Below are positions 41,863-57,892 of a stretch of DNA of 64,000 bases, piece after piece. The DNA comes from Nocardioides sp. URHA0020 (GTDB lineage Bacteria > Actinomycetota > Actinomycetes > Propionibacteriales > Nocardioidaceae). Positions within the stretch are counted from its first letter, which is position 1. The number at the start of each line of letters is the position of its first letter. The notes beneath the pieces are model-generated. The model was not told the origin of the DNA. It did no database searches and worked only from the letters and a program-made list of their open reading frames with translations. The position numbers and the translations under genes were made by a program. The DNA lies in NCBI RefSeq assembly GCF_000620705.1, contig NZ_KK211166.1:473962-537961 (forward strand), read 5' to 3'.

Positions 41863-42891
41863 TCAGCGCACGACCGACGCGGTCACGGTGGGTCGCCGCG
41901 CGCCGAGGAAGAAGATGCCCGGCTGGGTCTCGAAGCGCCTGCTCGGGTTGCGCTCCAGGGTCGAGTGCCGGATCCGCATCGTCCCCGTGCGGTCGTTGCT
42001 CACGAAGAAGACCGCTCCGCCGCCCTCGTTGGCCACGTTGCGGCGGACCAGCGTGCCGCCCAGGTCGAGCGTGAACCGGTTGCCGTCGAGGTAGATCGCC
42101 CCGCCGCTGCCGCCTCCGGCGGTGCCGCTGCGAGCGGGGTTGGCGCCCCGGCCGATCGCGCGGTTGTCGACGAACGTGCTGTTGAGCACCCGCCACGACA
42201 CCCCGATGCTGCTCAGCGCTCCCCCGTTGGCGCACCGGCCGCGGCGGAAGTCGCTGCCCACCACGTGGACCGGGCGGTCACGATACTGGTCGAGCACCCG
42301 GACGGCGGCGCCGCCGAGGTCGGCTCCGCGCCGGTCGCAGCGGTTGGCCACGAAGCGGGCGTCGACGATCTTCAGCCGGCCGCCCCGCACGAAGATCGCG
42401 CCACCTCCGCCACCGTCGTACCGCTGGCCGGTGGAGTTGCCGTGCGCGAGGGTGAGGTGCTGGACGACCAGCCGCGGCGTGGCCTGGTTGTCGCAGTGCG
42501 ACGTGGTCCAGCGCTGCCGCCGGTCGCACGTGTCCTGGTAGAGGATCCGGCGCTTGCCGCCGCCGTCCAGGGTCACCAGGCCGCCGCCGTCGAGCACCAC
42601 CCGACGCGAGGTGTTGAGGACCTTGGCGGTGTGTCGCATCGTGATCGTCACCGGCCGCGGACCGCAGTCGAACGTGATGACGCCACCGCGGCGCACCGCG
42701 CGCACGACCGCGGCCGACGTGCAGCTCGCCCGCGTCCCGTGCCCGACCACCCGGTCCGGGTGCGCCGTGCTGACCGCTCGCGCCTCCCGCGGGACGGGCA
42801 CCGGTCGCACGCCACGCTCGCCGGCGTAGGACGGCGGCGCGGTCGCGAGGGTGGTGAGCACGAGCGCGAGGACGAGGAGGAGCCGGGTCAC
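41863..42891 (-). CDS. secreted right-handed beta-helix protein
   Basis: 342 residues with signal peptide MTRLLLVLALVLTTLATAPP (cleaved after SYA). The mature protein carries Gly/Asn-rich rungs typical of polymorphic-outer-membrane-like or pectate-lyase-like beta helices: GGGGGAIFVRGGRLKIVDAR, then FVANRCDRRGADLGGAAVRV, SGGAIYLDGNRFTLD and VANEGGGAVFFVSND. Six Cys may form disulfides. Substrate or partner unknown; such folds bind or cleave polysaccharide or act as adhesins. It lies between menJ and the rpoC terminator. Confidence 0.75.
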   Translation of the reverse strand: MTRLLLVLALVLTTLATAPPSYAGERGVRPVPVPREARAVSTAHPDRVVGHGTRASCTSAAVVRAVRRGGVITFDCGPRPVTITMRHTAKVLNTSRRVVLDGGGLVTLDGGGKRRILYQDTCDRRQRWTTSHCDNQATPRLVVQHLTLAHGNSTGQRYDGGGGGAIFVRGGRLKIVDARFVANRCDRRGADLGGAAVRVLDQYRDRPVHVVGSDFRRGRCANGGALSSIGVSWRVLNSTFVDNRAIGRGANPARSGTAGGGSGGAIYLDGNRFTLDLGGTLVRRNVANEGGGAVFFVSNDRTGTMRIRHSTLERNPSRRFETQPGIFFLGARRPTVTASVVR

Positions 42892-42913
42892 CGCTCGACC
42901 GTAACCCGAAATG

Positions 42914-42951
42914 CGAGAGGCCCCACCACCCGGAGGTGATGGGGCCTCTCG
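42914..42951 (-). terminator. rpoC: rpoBC intrinsic terminator
   Basis: CGAGAGGCCCCA (42914-42925) pairs perfectly with TGGGGCCTCTCG (42940-42951), and most of the inner bases pair too, closing on a CGGA loop. It starts 9 bp after the rpoC stop and is followed on the minus strand by a short T-run (CATTTCGGG). It is the strongest hairpin in the window. Confidence 0.85.
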
Positions 42952-42960
42952 ACGACCGGA

Positions 42961-46848
<3,888 letters not shown>

Positions 46849-46937
46849 GATGGCTGTTGTCCTTCGTTAGTACTGGTGGATCAAGCTGTGGACTGAGGTG
46901 GGGCGGCCCGCCGTCGCCGGCGGGCCGCCGTCACTGC

Positions 46938-50426
<3,489 letters not shown>

Positions 50427-50527
50427 GAGGTGTCCTTCGACGGAAACGCTATGAGATCAGCGTCGACCCACCACAAAACCAGCCACCGGGCAGGCTGGAG
50501 AGCATTTGAGAGCGGACGCAAAGGAAC

Positions 50528-50557
50528 AGACTAGCGCACGCAGGCAGCCGCCACAAA
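50528..50557 (-). promoter_or_regulatory. rpoB: candidate rpoB promoter
   Basis: TAGTCT (50533-50528, minus strand) with TTTGTG 18 bp upstream (50557-50552) lies about 100 nt before the rpoB TTG start in the 210-bp gap between rpoB and the Mce-associated gene. The -35 is poor. The rest of the gap holds no gene. Confidence 0.4.
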
Positions 50558-50636
50558 CCCCGGTTTCAGATCACCGTGCGGCGTTGGCGTCGATCATGAA
50601 CGCCCGAGGCGGTCAGGTCAAGCGCATCCGGCCGGG

Positions 50637-51434
50637 TCACGTGTCGAGCTTGGCGACGAGCCAGTCGCCGTCCACCTTCTCCATCGTCACCGTCACCCAG
50701 TTCTGGTAGACCACCGGCTGCTTCTCGGCCTTGTTGGTGCGCGTCATGTCGATCAGCAGGAAGACCTGGACGCGCTCGTCGTCGGCACGCACCAGGCCGG
50801 AGTCCACCAGCTTGGTCGCCACGACGGTGCCGGTCGACGGGGCGTTCTCCTTGATCACCCCGTCGAAGAGCTCGTCGTAGTCCTTGCGGTAGTCACTGGT
50901 GAGGTAGGGCAGGGCGGCCGCCCGCGACTTGTCCAGCGACGTGGCGTCGTACGACAGGATCGGCACGATCGCCCGCTCCGCCGCCGCCCGGGCCGCCCCG
51001 GAGGCGTCCTCGACCGAGCGGTCGGAGGGCACGGTCGCGGCGACGACCGCGGCCGCTCCCGCGACCAGCAGGGTCACCACGGCGACGCCCACGAGCAGCC
51101 ACCCGGGCACGACCCGGCGCTCGCGGGCGGGCGCTGCGGCCGGCTCGGCGGCCTCGGATGACTCAGGTGACCCGGCGGACGCGGTGGTCGGCTCCGGCTC
51201 CGGCTCCGGCTCGGGCTCGGGCGGCGGGGCCAGCTCGGCGTCGTACGCCGCGCGGCGGTCCGGGTCGAGCAGCACCTCGGCGGCCCGGTTGAGCGAGGCG
51301 AAGCGTCGGTCGGTCGGGTCGAGGTCGGCGATGGCGGCGCGCCACGCGGCGCGCACGTCGTCGGCGGAGGCGTCGGGGGCGACCCCGAGGAGGTCGTACC
51401 AGCTCGGGCTCGGCGTGCTCGCGCTCGTGGTCAC
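50637..51434 (-). CDS. Mce-associated membrane protein with J-like domain lacking HPD
   Basis: 265 residues. Residues 10-70 read like a DnaJ domain (SWYDLLGVAPDASADDVRAA, then FASLNRAAEVLLDPDRRAAY), but the loop that should contain His-Pro-Asp reads DLDPTD, so it should not stimulate Hsp70. A Pro-Glu repeat, one membrane helix (GWLLVGVAVVTLLVAGAAAV) and an Mce-associated (NTF2-like) domain follow (AERAIVPILSYDATSLDKSR and DYRKDYDELFDG). The GTG overlaps the previous stop (GTGA), so it belongs to the mce operon. Probably a periplasm-facing accessory of the lipid importer. Confidence 0.75.
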   Translation of the reverse strand: MTTSASTPSPSWYDLLGVAPDASADDVRAAWRAAIADLDPTDRRFASLNRAAEVLLDPDRRAAYDAELAPPPEPEPEPEPEPTTASAGSPESSEAAEPAAAPARERRVVPGWLLVGVAVVTLLVAGAAAVVAATVPSDRSVEDASGAARAAAERAIVPILSYDATSLDKSRAAALPYLTSDYRKDYDELFDGVIKENAPSTGTVVATKLVDSGLVRADDERVQVFLLIDMTRTNKAEKQPVVYQNWVTVTMEKVDGDWLVAKLDT

Positions 51435-52069
51435 CGGCCCGCCTCCGTCGTCACCGCGGCGTAGTCGTCGACCAGCCACTTCCCGTCCGAGAGGACCAGG
51501 TCGACCTTCCACCGGAGCACGTCCGGGTCGGACTCGATCCGCTTCGCGGCGTCCTGGGGGTGCTTCGGGTCGGGGTAGCTGCCGGTGAAGCCGGCGGCGA
51601 CCAGGACGGTCGCGGAGTCCGAGTCGATCGACTGGACCCCGGAGCCGAAGATCTTCGCGGTGCGGGCGTAGCCGGCCTGGGCGACGGTCTGCTCCGCGAT
51701 CGGCAGACCGGTCTTCTCGAAGTCCGTGTCGAACTTCGGGGTGATCACCGCGGCCACCTGCTTCTGGTACGTCGCCAGGTGGCCCTTGCTGTCGAGCTGG
51801 TCGGGGCCGTAGGTGTTGAGGCGCAGCACGAACTGCTCGGTCTGCCGCAGCGCCGCGTCCCGGTCGGACTGGACGTCGTCGGCCGCGCCGCGTCGCTCGG
51901 CGAGCAGCCATACCAGGCAGCCGGCCGCGGCGAGCAGGGCGATCACCAGGACGCCGAGCAGCGCCAGCCGGAAGCGGCCGTTCTGCGGGGCGGCGAGCTC
52001 CTCGGGGGTCGGGCTCGGTCCGGTCACGGCCGGCTCTCGGTCAAGGGCTGGAGATACAGCCATTTCCAC
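51431..52069 (-). CDS. Mce-associated membrane protein
   Basis: About 212 residues. A short cytoplasmic N-terminus precedes one membrane helix (RLALLGVLVIALLAAAGCLV) and an extracellular NTF2-like domain (AALRQTEQFVLRLNTYGPDQ, ending VDLVLSDGKWLVDDYAAV). This is the Mas/OmamA-type accessory found after mce genes that stabilises the importer. Both GTG 52069 and ATG 52063 are possible starts. The gene overlaps mceF by 46 bp and the next gene by 4 bp. Confidence 0.82.
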   Translation of the reverse strand: MEMAVSPALDREPAVTGPSPTPEELAAPQNGRFRLALLGVLVIALLAAAGCLVWLLAERRGAADDVQSDRDAALRQTEQFVLRLNTYGPDQLDSKGHLATYQKQVAAVITPKFDTDFEKTGLPIAEQTVAQAGYARTAKIFGSGVQSIDSDSATVLVAAGFTGSYPDPKHPQDAAKRIESDPDVLRWKVDLVLSDGKWLVDDYAAVTTEAGR

Positions 52070-53310
52070 GTGTCCTCTCCAAAGCTCGCCGGCGCGGGGG
52101 TGCCGGGCCGGGCGCTGTCGCGGGGGACGTCGCCGCCCCAGCGGAGCCTGCCCGTGTCGGGGTCGTACGACGCCACCACCGGCGCACGGTAGTCGGCCGG
52201 GGCGCGCTTGAGGTTCTGCGGGCCGCGGGGGTTGCTCTTCGAGGGCGGCTCGGTGCAGCCCGCCTTGGTGTTCAGCGGTCGGTTGCTGCCGTCCTGCGGA
52301 GGACGGGTGTCGGTGCTCTCGTAGCCCTGGTGGCAGACCGGGTTGGTCGTCAGGATCAGGCCGAAGTGCGCGTCGTAACGCTGGGTGTCGGGAGACTTGG
52401 ACACGACGCTGAAGCCGCCCTCGACGACGTACGGGTAGATCACCAGGATCTGCTCGATGCCCGGGAGGTGCTTCACGACGACCTCGCCGGTCGTGACGAG
52501 GTTGTTGATCAGCTCGGCGAGGTCGACCCGGTTCTGCTCCAGGAAGGTCCGCAGCTGGGTGGCGGTCGCCGAGCCCTCGTCGATGACCTGCCGCAGCGCC
52601 CTGTCGGAGCCGGCGAGGGAGTCGGTGAAGAGGCTGAGCTGCTGGGCGAAGGTGCGCACGGCGCTCGCCTTGTCGGCCTGGGTCCGCAGGACCGTGTTGC
52701 TGTCGCGGATCAGCGCGGTGGTGACGTCGAAGTTGGCGTCCGCCTCGTTGATGAACGAGTTGCCCGTGTCGATGATCCGCTGGAGGTCCTGGCCGGTGCC
52801 GGCGAAGGCCTGGCCGAGCTCGTCGATCGTCGTGGCCAGCGCCTGCTTGTTGACGGACTCCACGGTGGTCGAGATGTCGGCCAGGAACTTCTCGGTGGGG
52901 ATCGGCGTCCGGGTGTCGGCCATCGCGATCTCCGAGTCGTTCGAGAGGTACGGCGCGTCGTCGCTGCGTGGCTGGAGCTCGACGTACTGCTCCCCCACCG
53001 CCGAGCGGTTGCCGACGACGGCGAGCGTGTCGGCCGGGATGTCGTCGTACGCGTTGTCGACGTCGAGGTAGGCGTCCACGCCGTCGTCGGTGAGCACGAG
53101 CTTCGCGACCCGGCCGACCTGGACGCCGCGGTAGGACACCTCGCCGCCCTCGTAGATGCCGCCGGAGCGCTCGAGGTGGGCGACGACGGTGTAGCTGTCG
53201 TCGACGAAGACCCGGTCGAGACGGGCGTAGCGGGCCCCGACATAGCTCACCCCGACGAGGGTGATCACCACGAAGACGAGCAGCTGGAGCCGGGTGCGTC
53301 GGGTGATCAT
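52024..53310 (-). CDS. mceF: Mce family protein, F-type (last of six)
   Basis: 428 residues. An N-terminal membrane helix (LQLLVFVVITLVGVSYVGAR) is followed by the MlaD/Mce domain (YTVVAHLERSGGIYEGGEVS, YRGVQVGRVAKLVLTDDGV), a long helical region, and a C-terminal tail with four Cys. Mce subunits A-F assemble into a hexameric tube that carries lipids across the cell envelope. The ATG overlaps the mceE stop (ATGA). F-type is assigned from position and from the tail. Confidence 0.9.
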   Translation of the reverse strand: MITRRTRLQLLVFVVITLVGVSYVGARYARLDRVFVDDSYTVVAHLERSGGIYEGGEVSYRGVQVGRVAKLVLTDDGVDAYLDVDNAYDDIPADTLAVVGNRSAVGEQYVELQPRSDDAPYLSNDSEIAMADTRTPIPTEKFLADISTTVESVNKQALATTIDELGQAFAGTGQDLQRIIDTGNSFINEADANFDVTTALIRDSNTVLRTQADKASAVRTFAQQLSLFTDSLAGSDRALRQVIDEGSATATQLRTFLEQNRVDLAELINNLVTTGEVVVKHLPGIEQILVIYPYVVEGGFSVVSKSPDTQRYDAHFGLILTTNPVCHQGYESTDTRPPQDGSNRPLNTKAGCTEPPSKSNPRGPQNLKRAPADYRAPVVASYDPDTGRLRWGGDVPRDSARPGTPAPASFGEDTWKWLYLQPLTESRP

Positions 53311-54761
53311 CGGGTGCTCACCATCGTCGGGACGAGCAGCTGCACCAGCGCCGGGTCGAAGACCGCGCTCAGCTCGCCCATCGTCGGTCCCCGGGAGGAG
53401 CCCCCTGGGTCACTGGTCGTGCTGCCGGCCGGGTGGCTGGTCGGCCCCGCGGGCGCCCGGCCGAGCCCGAGCAGGTCGCCGAGCACCGGCACCGAGGGCA
53501 GGTCCGACGCCCCCGGCAGCTGCGGGAGCCCGGGCAGCTGCGCCAGCGCCCGGCAGACGACGCTGTCGCGGTTGGCCGGCTTGAGGCAGGCCTGGCGGAG
53601 CTTCGTCAGGCCCTCGAGCGTGCTCGTCAGCTTGCGGCACGGGGCGCTCGTGAGGCTCCCGCTGGCCAGGCAGCGGGTCAGCAGGTCGAGCACCACGGTC
53701 GGGTCGAGCTCGGTGGGCAGCAGCGTCGGCAGCTTGGTCGGGAGGCCGCTGATGCCGCCGGACAGGTCGAGGTCGAGCTCGATCGACAGGTTCGTGTAGT
53801 CGCCCATGTGGAGGTTGCGTGCGACCTGCGGGTCGCGCCCGACGACCTCGTCGACGAAGGGGTAGGTCAGGAAGACGTTGAACGACTTCACCAGGGCGTC
53901 GCCGGAGTCGGCGAGCTCGGTGAGCACCGGGTCGAGCTGCTGGAGCGTCTCGACCGTGCCCGCCTTGGACGCGTCGATCACCCGCACCCCGACCGCGCTG
54001 AGGTGGTCCAGGGAGCGCAGCATCTTGATCAGGTCCCCGCGCTGCTGGTCCAGCGACGTGAGCGCGCTGGGCAGCTCCTCGAGGGCGGCGTCGATCGAGC
54101 CCTGCTGCTTGCGCACCGACTTCGCGAGCCGGTTGACCGACTCGATCGCGTCGACGATGTCGGCCTTGTTGGCGTCGAGCTGGGTCATGAACTGGCGGAT
54201 CTGGTCGAGCACCGACCGGGTCGCGCCCTCGCGACCGTCGAGGGCCTTGTTGACCTCGGTGGCGATGGTCTTGAGCTGCGCGACGCCGCCGCCGTTGAGG
54301 ATCAGGCTGAGCGCGCCGAGCACCTCCTCGACCTCCGGGTTGCGGCCGGTCTGCTCGAGCGTGAGCTCGGCACCGTCGGCGAGCCTCCCGGTGGGCGACT
54401 CGGTGGTGGGCGGTCCGAGCGAGACGAACTTCTCGCCGAGCAGGCTGGTCTGGCGGATCGAGGCGAAGGCGTTGGCCGGCAGGTCGACGTCCTTGCGCAG
54501 CTCCATGCTGACCACGGCGTGACCGTCGACCAGGTCGATGTCGGTGACCTGCCCGACGCTGACGTCGTTGACCTTCACGGTCGACTTGGGGACCAGGTCG
54601 AGCACGTCGCGGAAGTCGGCCTTCACCGAGATCGCGCCGTCGCCGACGTCCGTGCCGCCCGGAAGCGGCAGCTTGTAGACGTCGAAGTCGCACCCGGTCA
54701 GCAGCAGTACGCCGACCAGCCCGGCGACCAGCGCCCGCAGGGCCGCGCCCGGCCGGCTCAT
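53307..54761 (-). CDS. mceE: Mce family lipoprotein, E-type
   Basis: 484 residues. The signal peptide ends in lipobox LLTGC with lipidated Cys24; in Mce operons the fifth gene is the lipoprotein (LprK type), which fits. The Mce domain (AISVKADFRDVLDLVPKSTV, KVNDVSVGQVTDIDLV) is followed by long helices and a Pro/Leu-rich C-terminus with two Cys pairs. The ATG overlaps the mceD stop and the TGA overlaps the mceF start, so the operon is tightly coupled. Confidence 0.92.
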   Translation of the reverse strand: MSRPGAALRALVAGLVGVLLLTGCDFDVYKLPLPGGTDVGDGAISVKADFRDVLDLVPKSTVKVNDVSVGQVTDIDLVDGHAVVSMELRKDVDLPANAFASIRQTSLLGEKFVSLGPPTTESPTGRLADGAELTLEQTGRNPEVEEVLGALSLILNGGGVAQLKTIATEVNKALDGREGATRSVLDQIRQFMTQLDANKADIVDAIESVNRLAKSVRKQQGSIDAALEELPSALTSLDQQRGDLIKMLRSLDHLSAVGVRVIDASKAGTVETLQQLDPVLTELADSGDALVKSFNVFLTYPFVDEVVGRDPQVARNLHMGDYTNLSIELDLDLSGGISGLPTKLPTLLPTELDPTVVLDLLTRCLASGSLTSAPCRKLTSTLEGLTKLRQACLKPANRDSVVCRALAQLPGLPQLPGASDLPSVPVLGDLLGLGRAPAGPTSHPAGSTTSDPGGSSRGPTMGELSAVFDPALVQLLVPTMVSTR

Positions 54762-55882
54762 CGCTCCGCCTTGACGAGTCCGCCGAGGGTCGGGTCGAAG
54801 TGGTCGGCGGAGGTCTTCCCGTTGGGGGCCGAGCGGCCGAGACCCTGCTTGACCAGGTTGCACAGGGCACCCGAGCTGTCGGCCTGGCCGACGATGCCGC
54901 ACAGCAGCGTCGACGGGTCGCCCGTGACCTGGTTGACGAGCTCGCCCAGGTTGGCGTTGGTGTCGAGCGTCCCGGCCTCGGGGTTGTAGGTCAGCGCCAG
55001 GTTGTTGAGCGCGAGCGGTGCCGAGTCGAGGATCTGGTTGAGCTCGGAGCGGCGCTTGACCAGGACCTTCGAGACCCGGTTGAGGCCCTTGATGTTGCGG
55101 CCGAGCACGTCGCGGTTGTCCTTGACGAACGTGGAGACCTGGCCGAGCGCCGTCGCGAGGTTCCTCAGCGCGGCCGACAGCTCCTCGCGCTCCCCGGAGA
55201 GCATCGTCGACACGTCGGCGAGCGAGTCGTTGAAGCGGCGTACCGTCGTGTCGTTCGTCGCCAGGGTGTTGATGAACCCCTCGAGCTTGCGGGCGGAGCC
55301 GAAGAGCTCGTCCTTGTTGTTGTCGAGCGTGGCGCTGAGCCTGCTGAAGTTCTTGATGGTCTGGTTGAGCTTCGCGCCCTGCCCGCCGAAGTTGGCTGCG
55401 GTCGTCTCGAGCAGGTCGGTCAGGGCGCCCTCCTTGTTGGCGCCCGTCGGCCCCAGGGCCACCGTGAGGTCGTCGATGCTGCTGTAGATCTGGTCGAGCT
55501 CGAGCGGGACGGCGGTGCGGTCGGTCTGGAGGGTGGCACCGTCGGCGAGCACCGCGCCGCCCGTGAAGACCGGGGTGAGCTGGACGAACCGGTCGCCGAC
55601 CACCGACGGCGCGACGATCACGGCCTTCACGTCGTCGGGCACCCGGACGTCCGCGTCGTAGTGCATCGTGACGACGACGTCGGTGCCCGAGGGCGTGACC
55701 TTGTCGACGGTCCCCACCGGCACGCCCAGGACGCGCACGTCGCTGCCCTCGTAGATCGAGATCGTGCGGGGGAAGTGGGCCGTCAGCGTCTTGGTGTCGT
55801 CGCTGCGGAACATCGTGAGGGCGGCCGCGACCAGCAGCAGCACCAGCACCGCCGGCACGGCGACCCGCTTGAGCGTCGGCAT
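54758..55882 (-). CDS. mceD: Mce family protein, D-type
   Basis: 374 residues from ATG 55882 (GTG 55891 is an alternative, but its ribosome binding site would be too close). One membrane helix (VAVPAVLVLLLVAAALTMF), an Mce domain (LTAHFPRTISIYEGSDVRVL, GVPVGTVDKVTPSGTDVVV) and a helical tube region (ATNDTTVRRFNDSLADVSTM). Fourth of six mce genes; part of the lipid-transport tube. Confidence 0.9.
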   Translation of the reverse strand: MPTLKRVAVPAVLVLLLVAAALTMFRSDDTKTLTAHFPRTISIYEGSDVRVLGVPVGTVDKVTPSGTDVVVTMHYDADVRVPDDVKAVIVAPSVVGDRFVQLTPVFTGGAVLADGATLQTDRTAVPLELDQIYSSIDDLTVALGPTGANKEGALTDLLETTAANFGGQGAKLNQTIKNFSRLSATLDNNKDELFGSARKLEGFINTLATNDTTVRRFNDSLADVSTMLSGEREELSAALRNLATALGQVSTFVKDNRDVLGRNIKGLNRVSKVLVKRRSELNQILDSAPLALNNLALTYNPEAGTLDTNANLGELVNQVTGDPSTLLCGIVGQADSSGALCNLVKQGLGRSAPNGKTSADHFDPTLGGLVKAER

Positions 55883-55883
55883 G

Positions 55884-56849
55884 TCAGCCACCCACCTTCG
55901 GGACCGGAGGGAGGTTCTGGATGTAGGTGTCGAACCACGGGCCGTTGCCCAGCGTGCTGGCGAACACCCGGTAGAAGGGGGCCATCAGGCGCAGGCTGTT
56001 GTCGAGGTTGTCCTCGTTCTTGTTCAGCACCGCCACGACGTTCTCGAGGTGGTTGAGCGCCGGCTTGAGGTCCTGGCGGCTCTGCCGGATCAGCGTCGTC
56101 AGCTCCTTCGAGAGCCCGCTCGTCGACACCAGCAGGTTGTGGACCGCCTCCCGCCGGGCGACCAGGGCCCGGAAGAGCACGTCGGAGTCCTTCATCAGCC
56201 CGACGATGTCCTCGTCGCGGTCGTCGAGGACGGTCGAGACCCGGTTGAGGTTCTTGAGCAGCGTGTTGATCTGACCGTCGCGGGCCGCGATGTTGGCCGA
56301 CAGCTGGGAGACGCCGTCGAGAGCGTTGCGGAACTCCTCGGGCGTGTTGCGGGTCAGGTCGGCGAGCGTGCCGAGGGACGTGGCCAGCTGGTCGGTGTCG
56401 ATCTTGTCCGACGTCTCCGCCAGGCCGGAGAACGCGTCGATGACGTCGTACGGCGAGCTCGTCCGCTCGACCGGGATCTCCGCACCCTCCGCGAGCTGGC
56501 CGGAGCCGGCCGGGTCGAGCGACAGGTACATCGCGCCCAGCAGGGTCTTCACCTTGATGGCGGCACTGGTCTTCTTGCCGAAGCCCGTGTCGTCGTTGAT
56601 CCGGAACGCCACCTTCACGTGGTCGCCGTCGAGCTCGACCGCGTCGACCTTGCCGACCCGGACGCCGGCGATGCGGACCTCGTCGTCGGCCTTGAGACCG
56701 CCCGACTCGGCGAAGGCGGCGTAGTAGGTGTCACCGCCGCCGATGACCGGCAGGTCCTGGGCACGGAAGGCGGCCAGCATCAGCAGGCCGACGGCGGCCA
56801 GGCTCACCGCCCCGACGATCACGGGGTTGCGCTCACGAAAGGGAATCAT
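55884..56849 (-). CDS. mceC: Mce family protein, C-type
   Basis: 321 residues, the shortest Mce protein here. The N-terminal helix is NPVIVGAVSLAAVGLLMLAA, the Mce domain has YYAAFAESGGLKADDEVRIA and GVRVGKVDAVELDGDHVKV, and the helical region ends at GPWFDTYIQNLPPVPKVGG. It overlaps the mceB stop by 4 bp (ATGA). Third subunit of the lipid import tube. Confidence 0.92.
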   Translation of the reverse strand: MIPFRERNPVIVGAVSLAAVGLLMLAAFRAQDLPVIGGGDTYYAAFAESGGLKADDEVRIAGVRVGKVDAVELDGDHVKVAFRINDDTGFGKKTSAAIKVKTLLGAMYLSLDPAGSGQLAEGAEIPVERTSSPYDVIDAFSGLAETSDKIDTDQLATSLGTLADLTRNTPEEFRNALDGVSQLSANIAARDGQINTLLKNLNRVSTVLDDRDEDIVGLMKDSDVLFRALVARREAVHNLLVSTSGLSKELTTLIRQSRQDLKPALNHLENVVAVLNKNEDNLDNSLRLMAPFYRVFASTLGNGPWFDTYIQNLPPVPKVGG

Positions 56850-57892
56850 CCGAGGTCACACCTGTCGGCCAGCTTGACGCCCTTCGGCGGGTAGTCCACG
56901 GGCACCGACGTGCCGCCCGGCAGCCGCACCCGGCCCTGGAAGTGGCAGAGGTAGAAGTTGAACCAGGAGCCGTACGTCGCCGTCCGGCCGACCTTGTTGA
57001 GCTTGATCGGGAGCACCTGGAGCGAGCGGTCGATCTCGCCCTTGCCCCGGTCGAGGTTGCCGGCCAGCCGGCGCAGCTGCTTGACGTCGCCGACGAACGG
57101 CTCGCGGATCCCCGAGACCAGGTCGGCGGTCTGCACGGACAGCGCGGAGATGTCGTCGAGCGAGCCGAGGATCGCCTTCCGGTCGTCCTTGAGCCCGCCG
57201 ACGAAGGTGCGGAACGTGGTGATCAGCCGGCTCAGCTGGTCGTCCCGGTCCCCGAGGTGGTCGAGCACCTCGTTGAGGTTGTCGATCAGCTCGCCGATCA
57301 CCTGGTCGCGAGCGGCCAGCGTGGAGGTGACGGAGGCCGTGTGGGACAGCAGCCCCTCGAGCGTGCCGCCCTCGCCCTGGAAGACCTGGATGATCTCGTA
57401 CGACAGCTGGTTGATGTCGGTCGGCGAGAGCGCCTGGAAGAGCGGCTTGAAGCCGTTGAAGAGCACGGTCAGGTCGAGTGCCGGCGTCGTCTGGCTGACC
57501 GGGATCGTGCCGCCCGGCTCGAGCTCGCCGGTGTCCCCGATCTCGTCGGACAGCGAGAGGTAGCGCTGGCCGACGAGGTTGCGGTAGCGGATGGTGGCGT
57601 GGGTCGCCCTGCTGAGCGTCTCGGACTCCTCCACGCTGAAGGTGACCCGGGCGCGGGTGCGGTCGACGACCTCGATCTTCTTCACCGTGCCGACCTTCAC
57701 GCCGGCGATGCGGACGTCGTCGCCCTTGACCACCCCGGTGGCGTCGACGAAGACCGCCCGGTAGTCGTGCTTGGGCGCGAACGAGATGTTGCCGATCAGC
57801 ACGACGAGGACCGACGTGGCCATCGTCGTGACGACGATGAACACGACCAGCTTGACCAGGTCGGACGTCGTACGGCGGTCGAGGAGCTTCAT
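56846..57892 (-). CDS. mceB: Mce family protein, B-type
   Basis: 348 residues. The membrane helix is LVKLVVFIVVTTMATSVLVV, the Mce domain YRAVFVDATGVVKGDDVRIA and GVKVGTVKKIEVVDRTRARV, followed by the helical region and a C-terminus with two Cys. ATG 57892 overlaps the mceA stop (ATGA). Longer upstream frames overlap mceA and are not real. Confidence 0.92.
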   Translation of the reverse strand: MKLLDRRTTSDLVKLVVFIVVTTMATSVLVVLIGNISFAPKHDYRAVFVDATGVVKGDDVRIAGVKVGTVKKIEVVDRTRARVTFSVEESETLSRATHATIRYRNLVGQRYLSLSDEIGDTGELEPGGTIPVSQTTPALDLTVLFNGFKPLFQALSPTDINQLSYEIIQVFQGEGGTLEGLLSHTASVTSTLAARDQVIGELIDNLNEVLDHLGDRDDQLSRLITTFRTFVGGLKDDRKAILGSLDDISALSVQTADLVSGIREPFVGDVKQLRRLAGNLDRGKGEIDRSLQVLPIKLNKVGRTATYGSWFNFYLCHFQGRVRLPGGTSVPVDYPPKGVKLADRCDLG

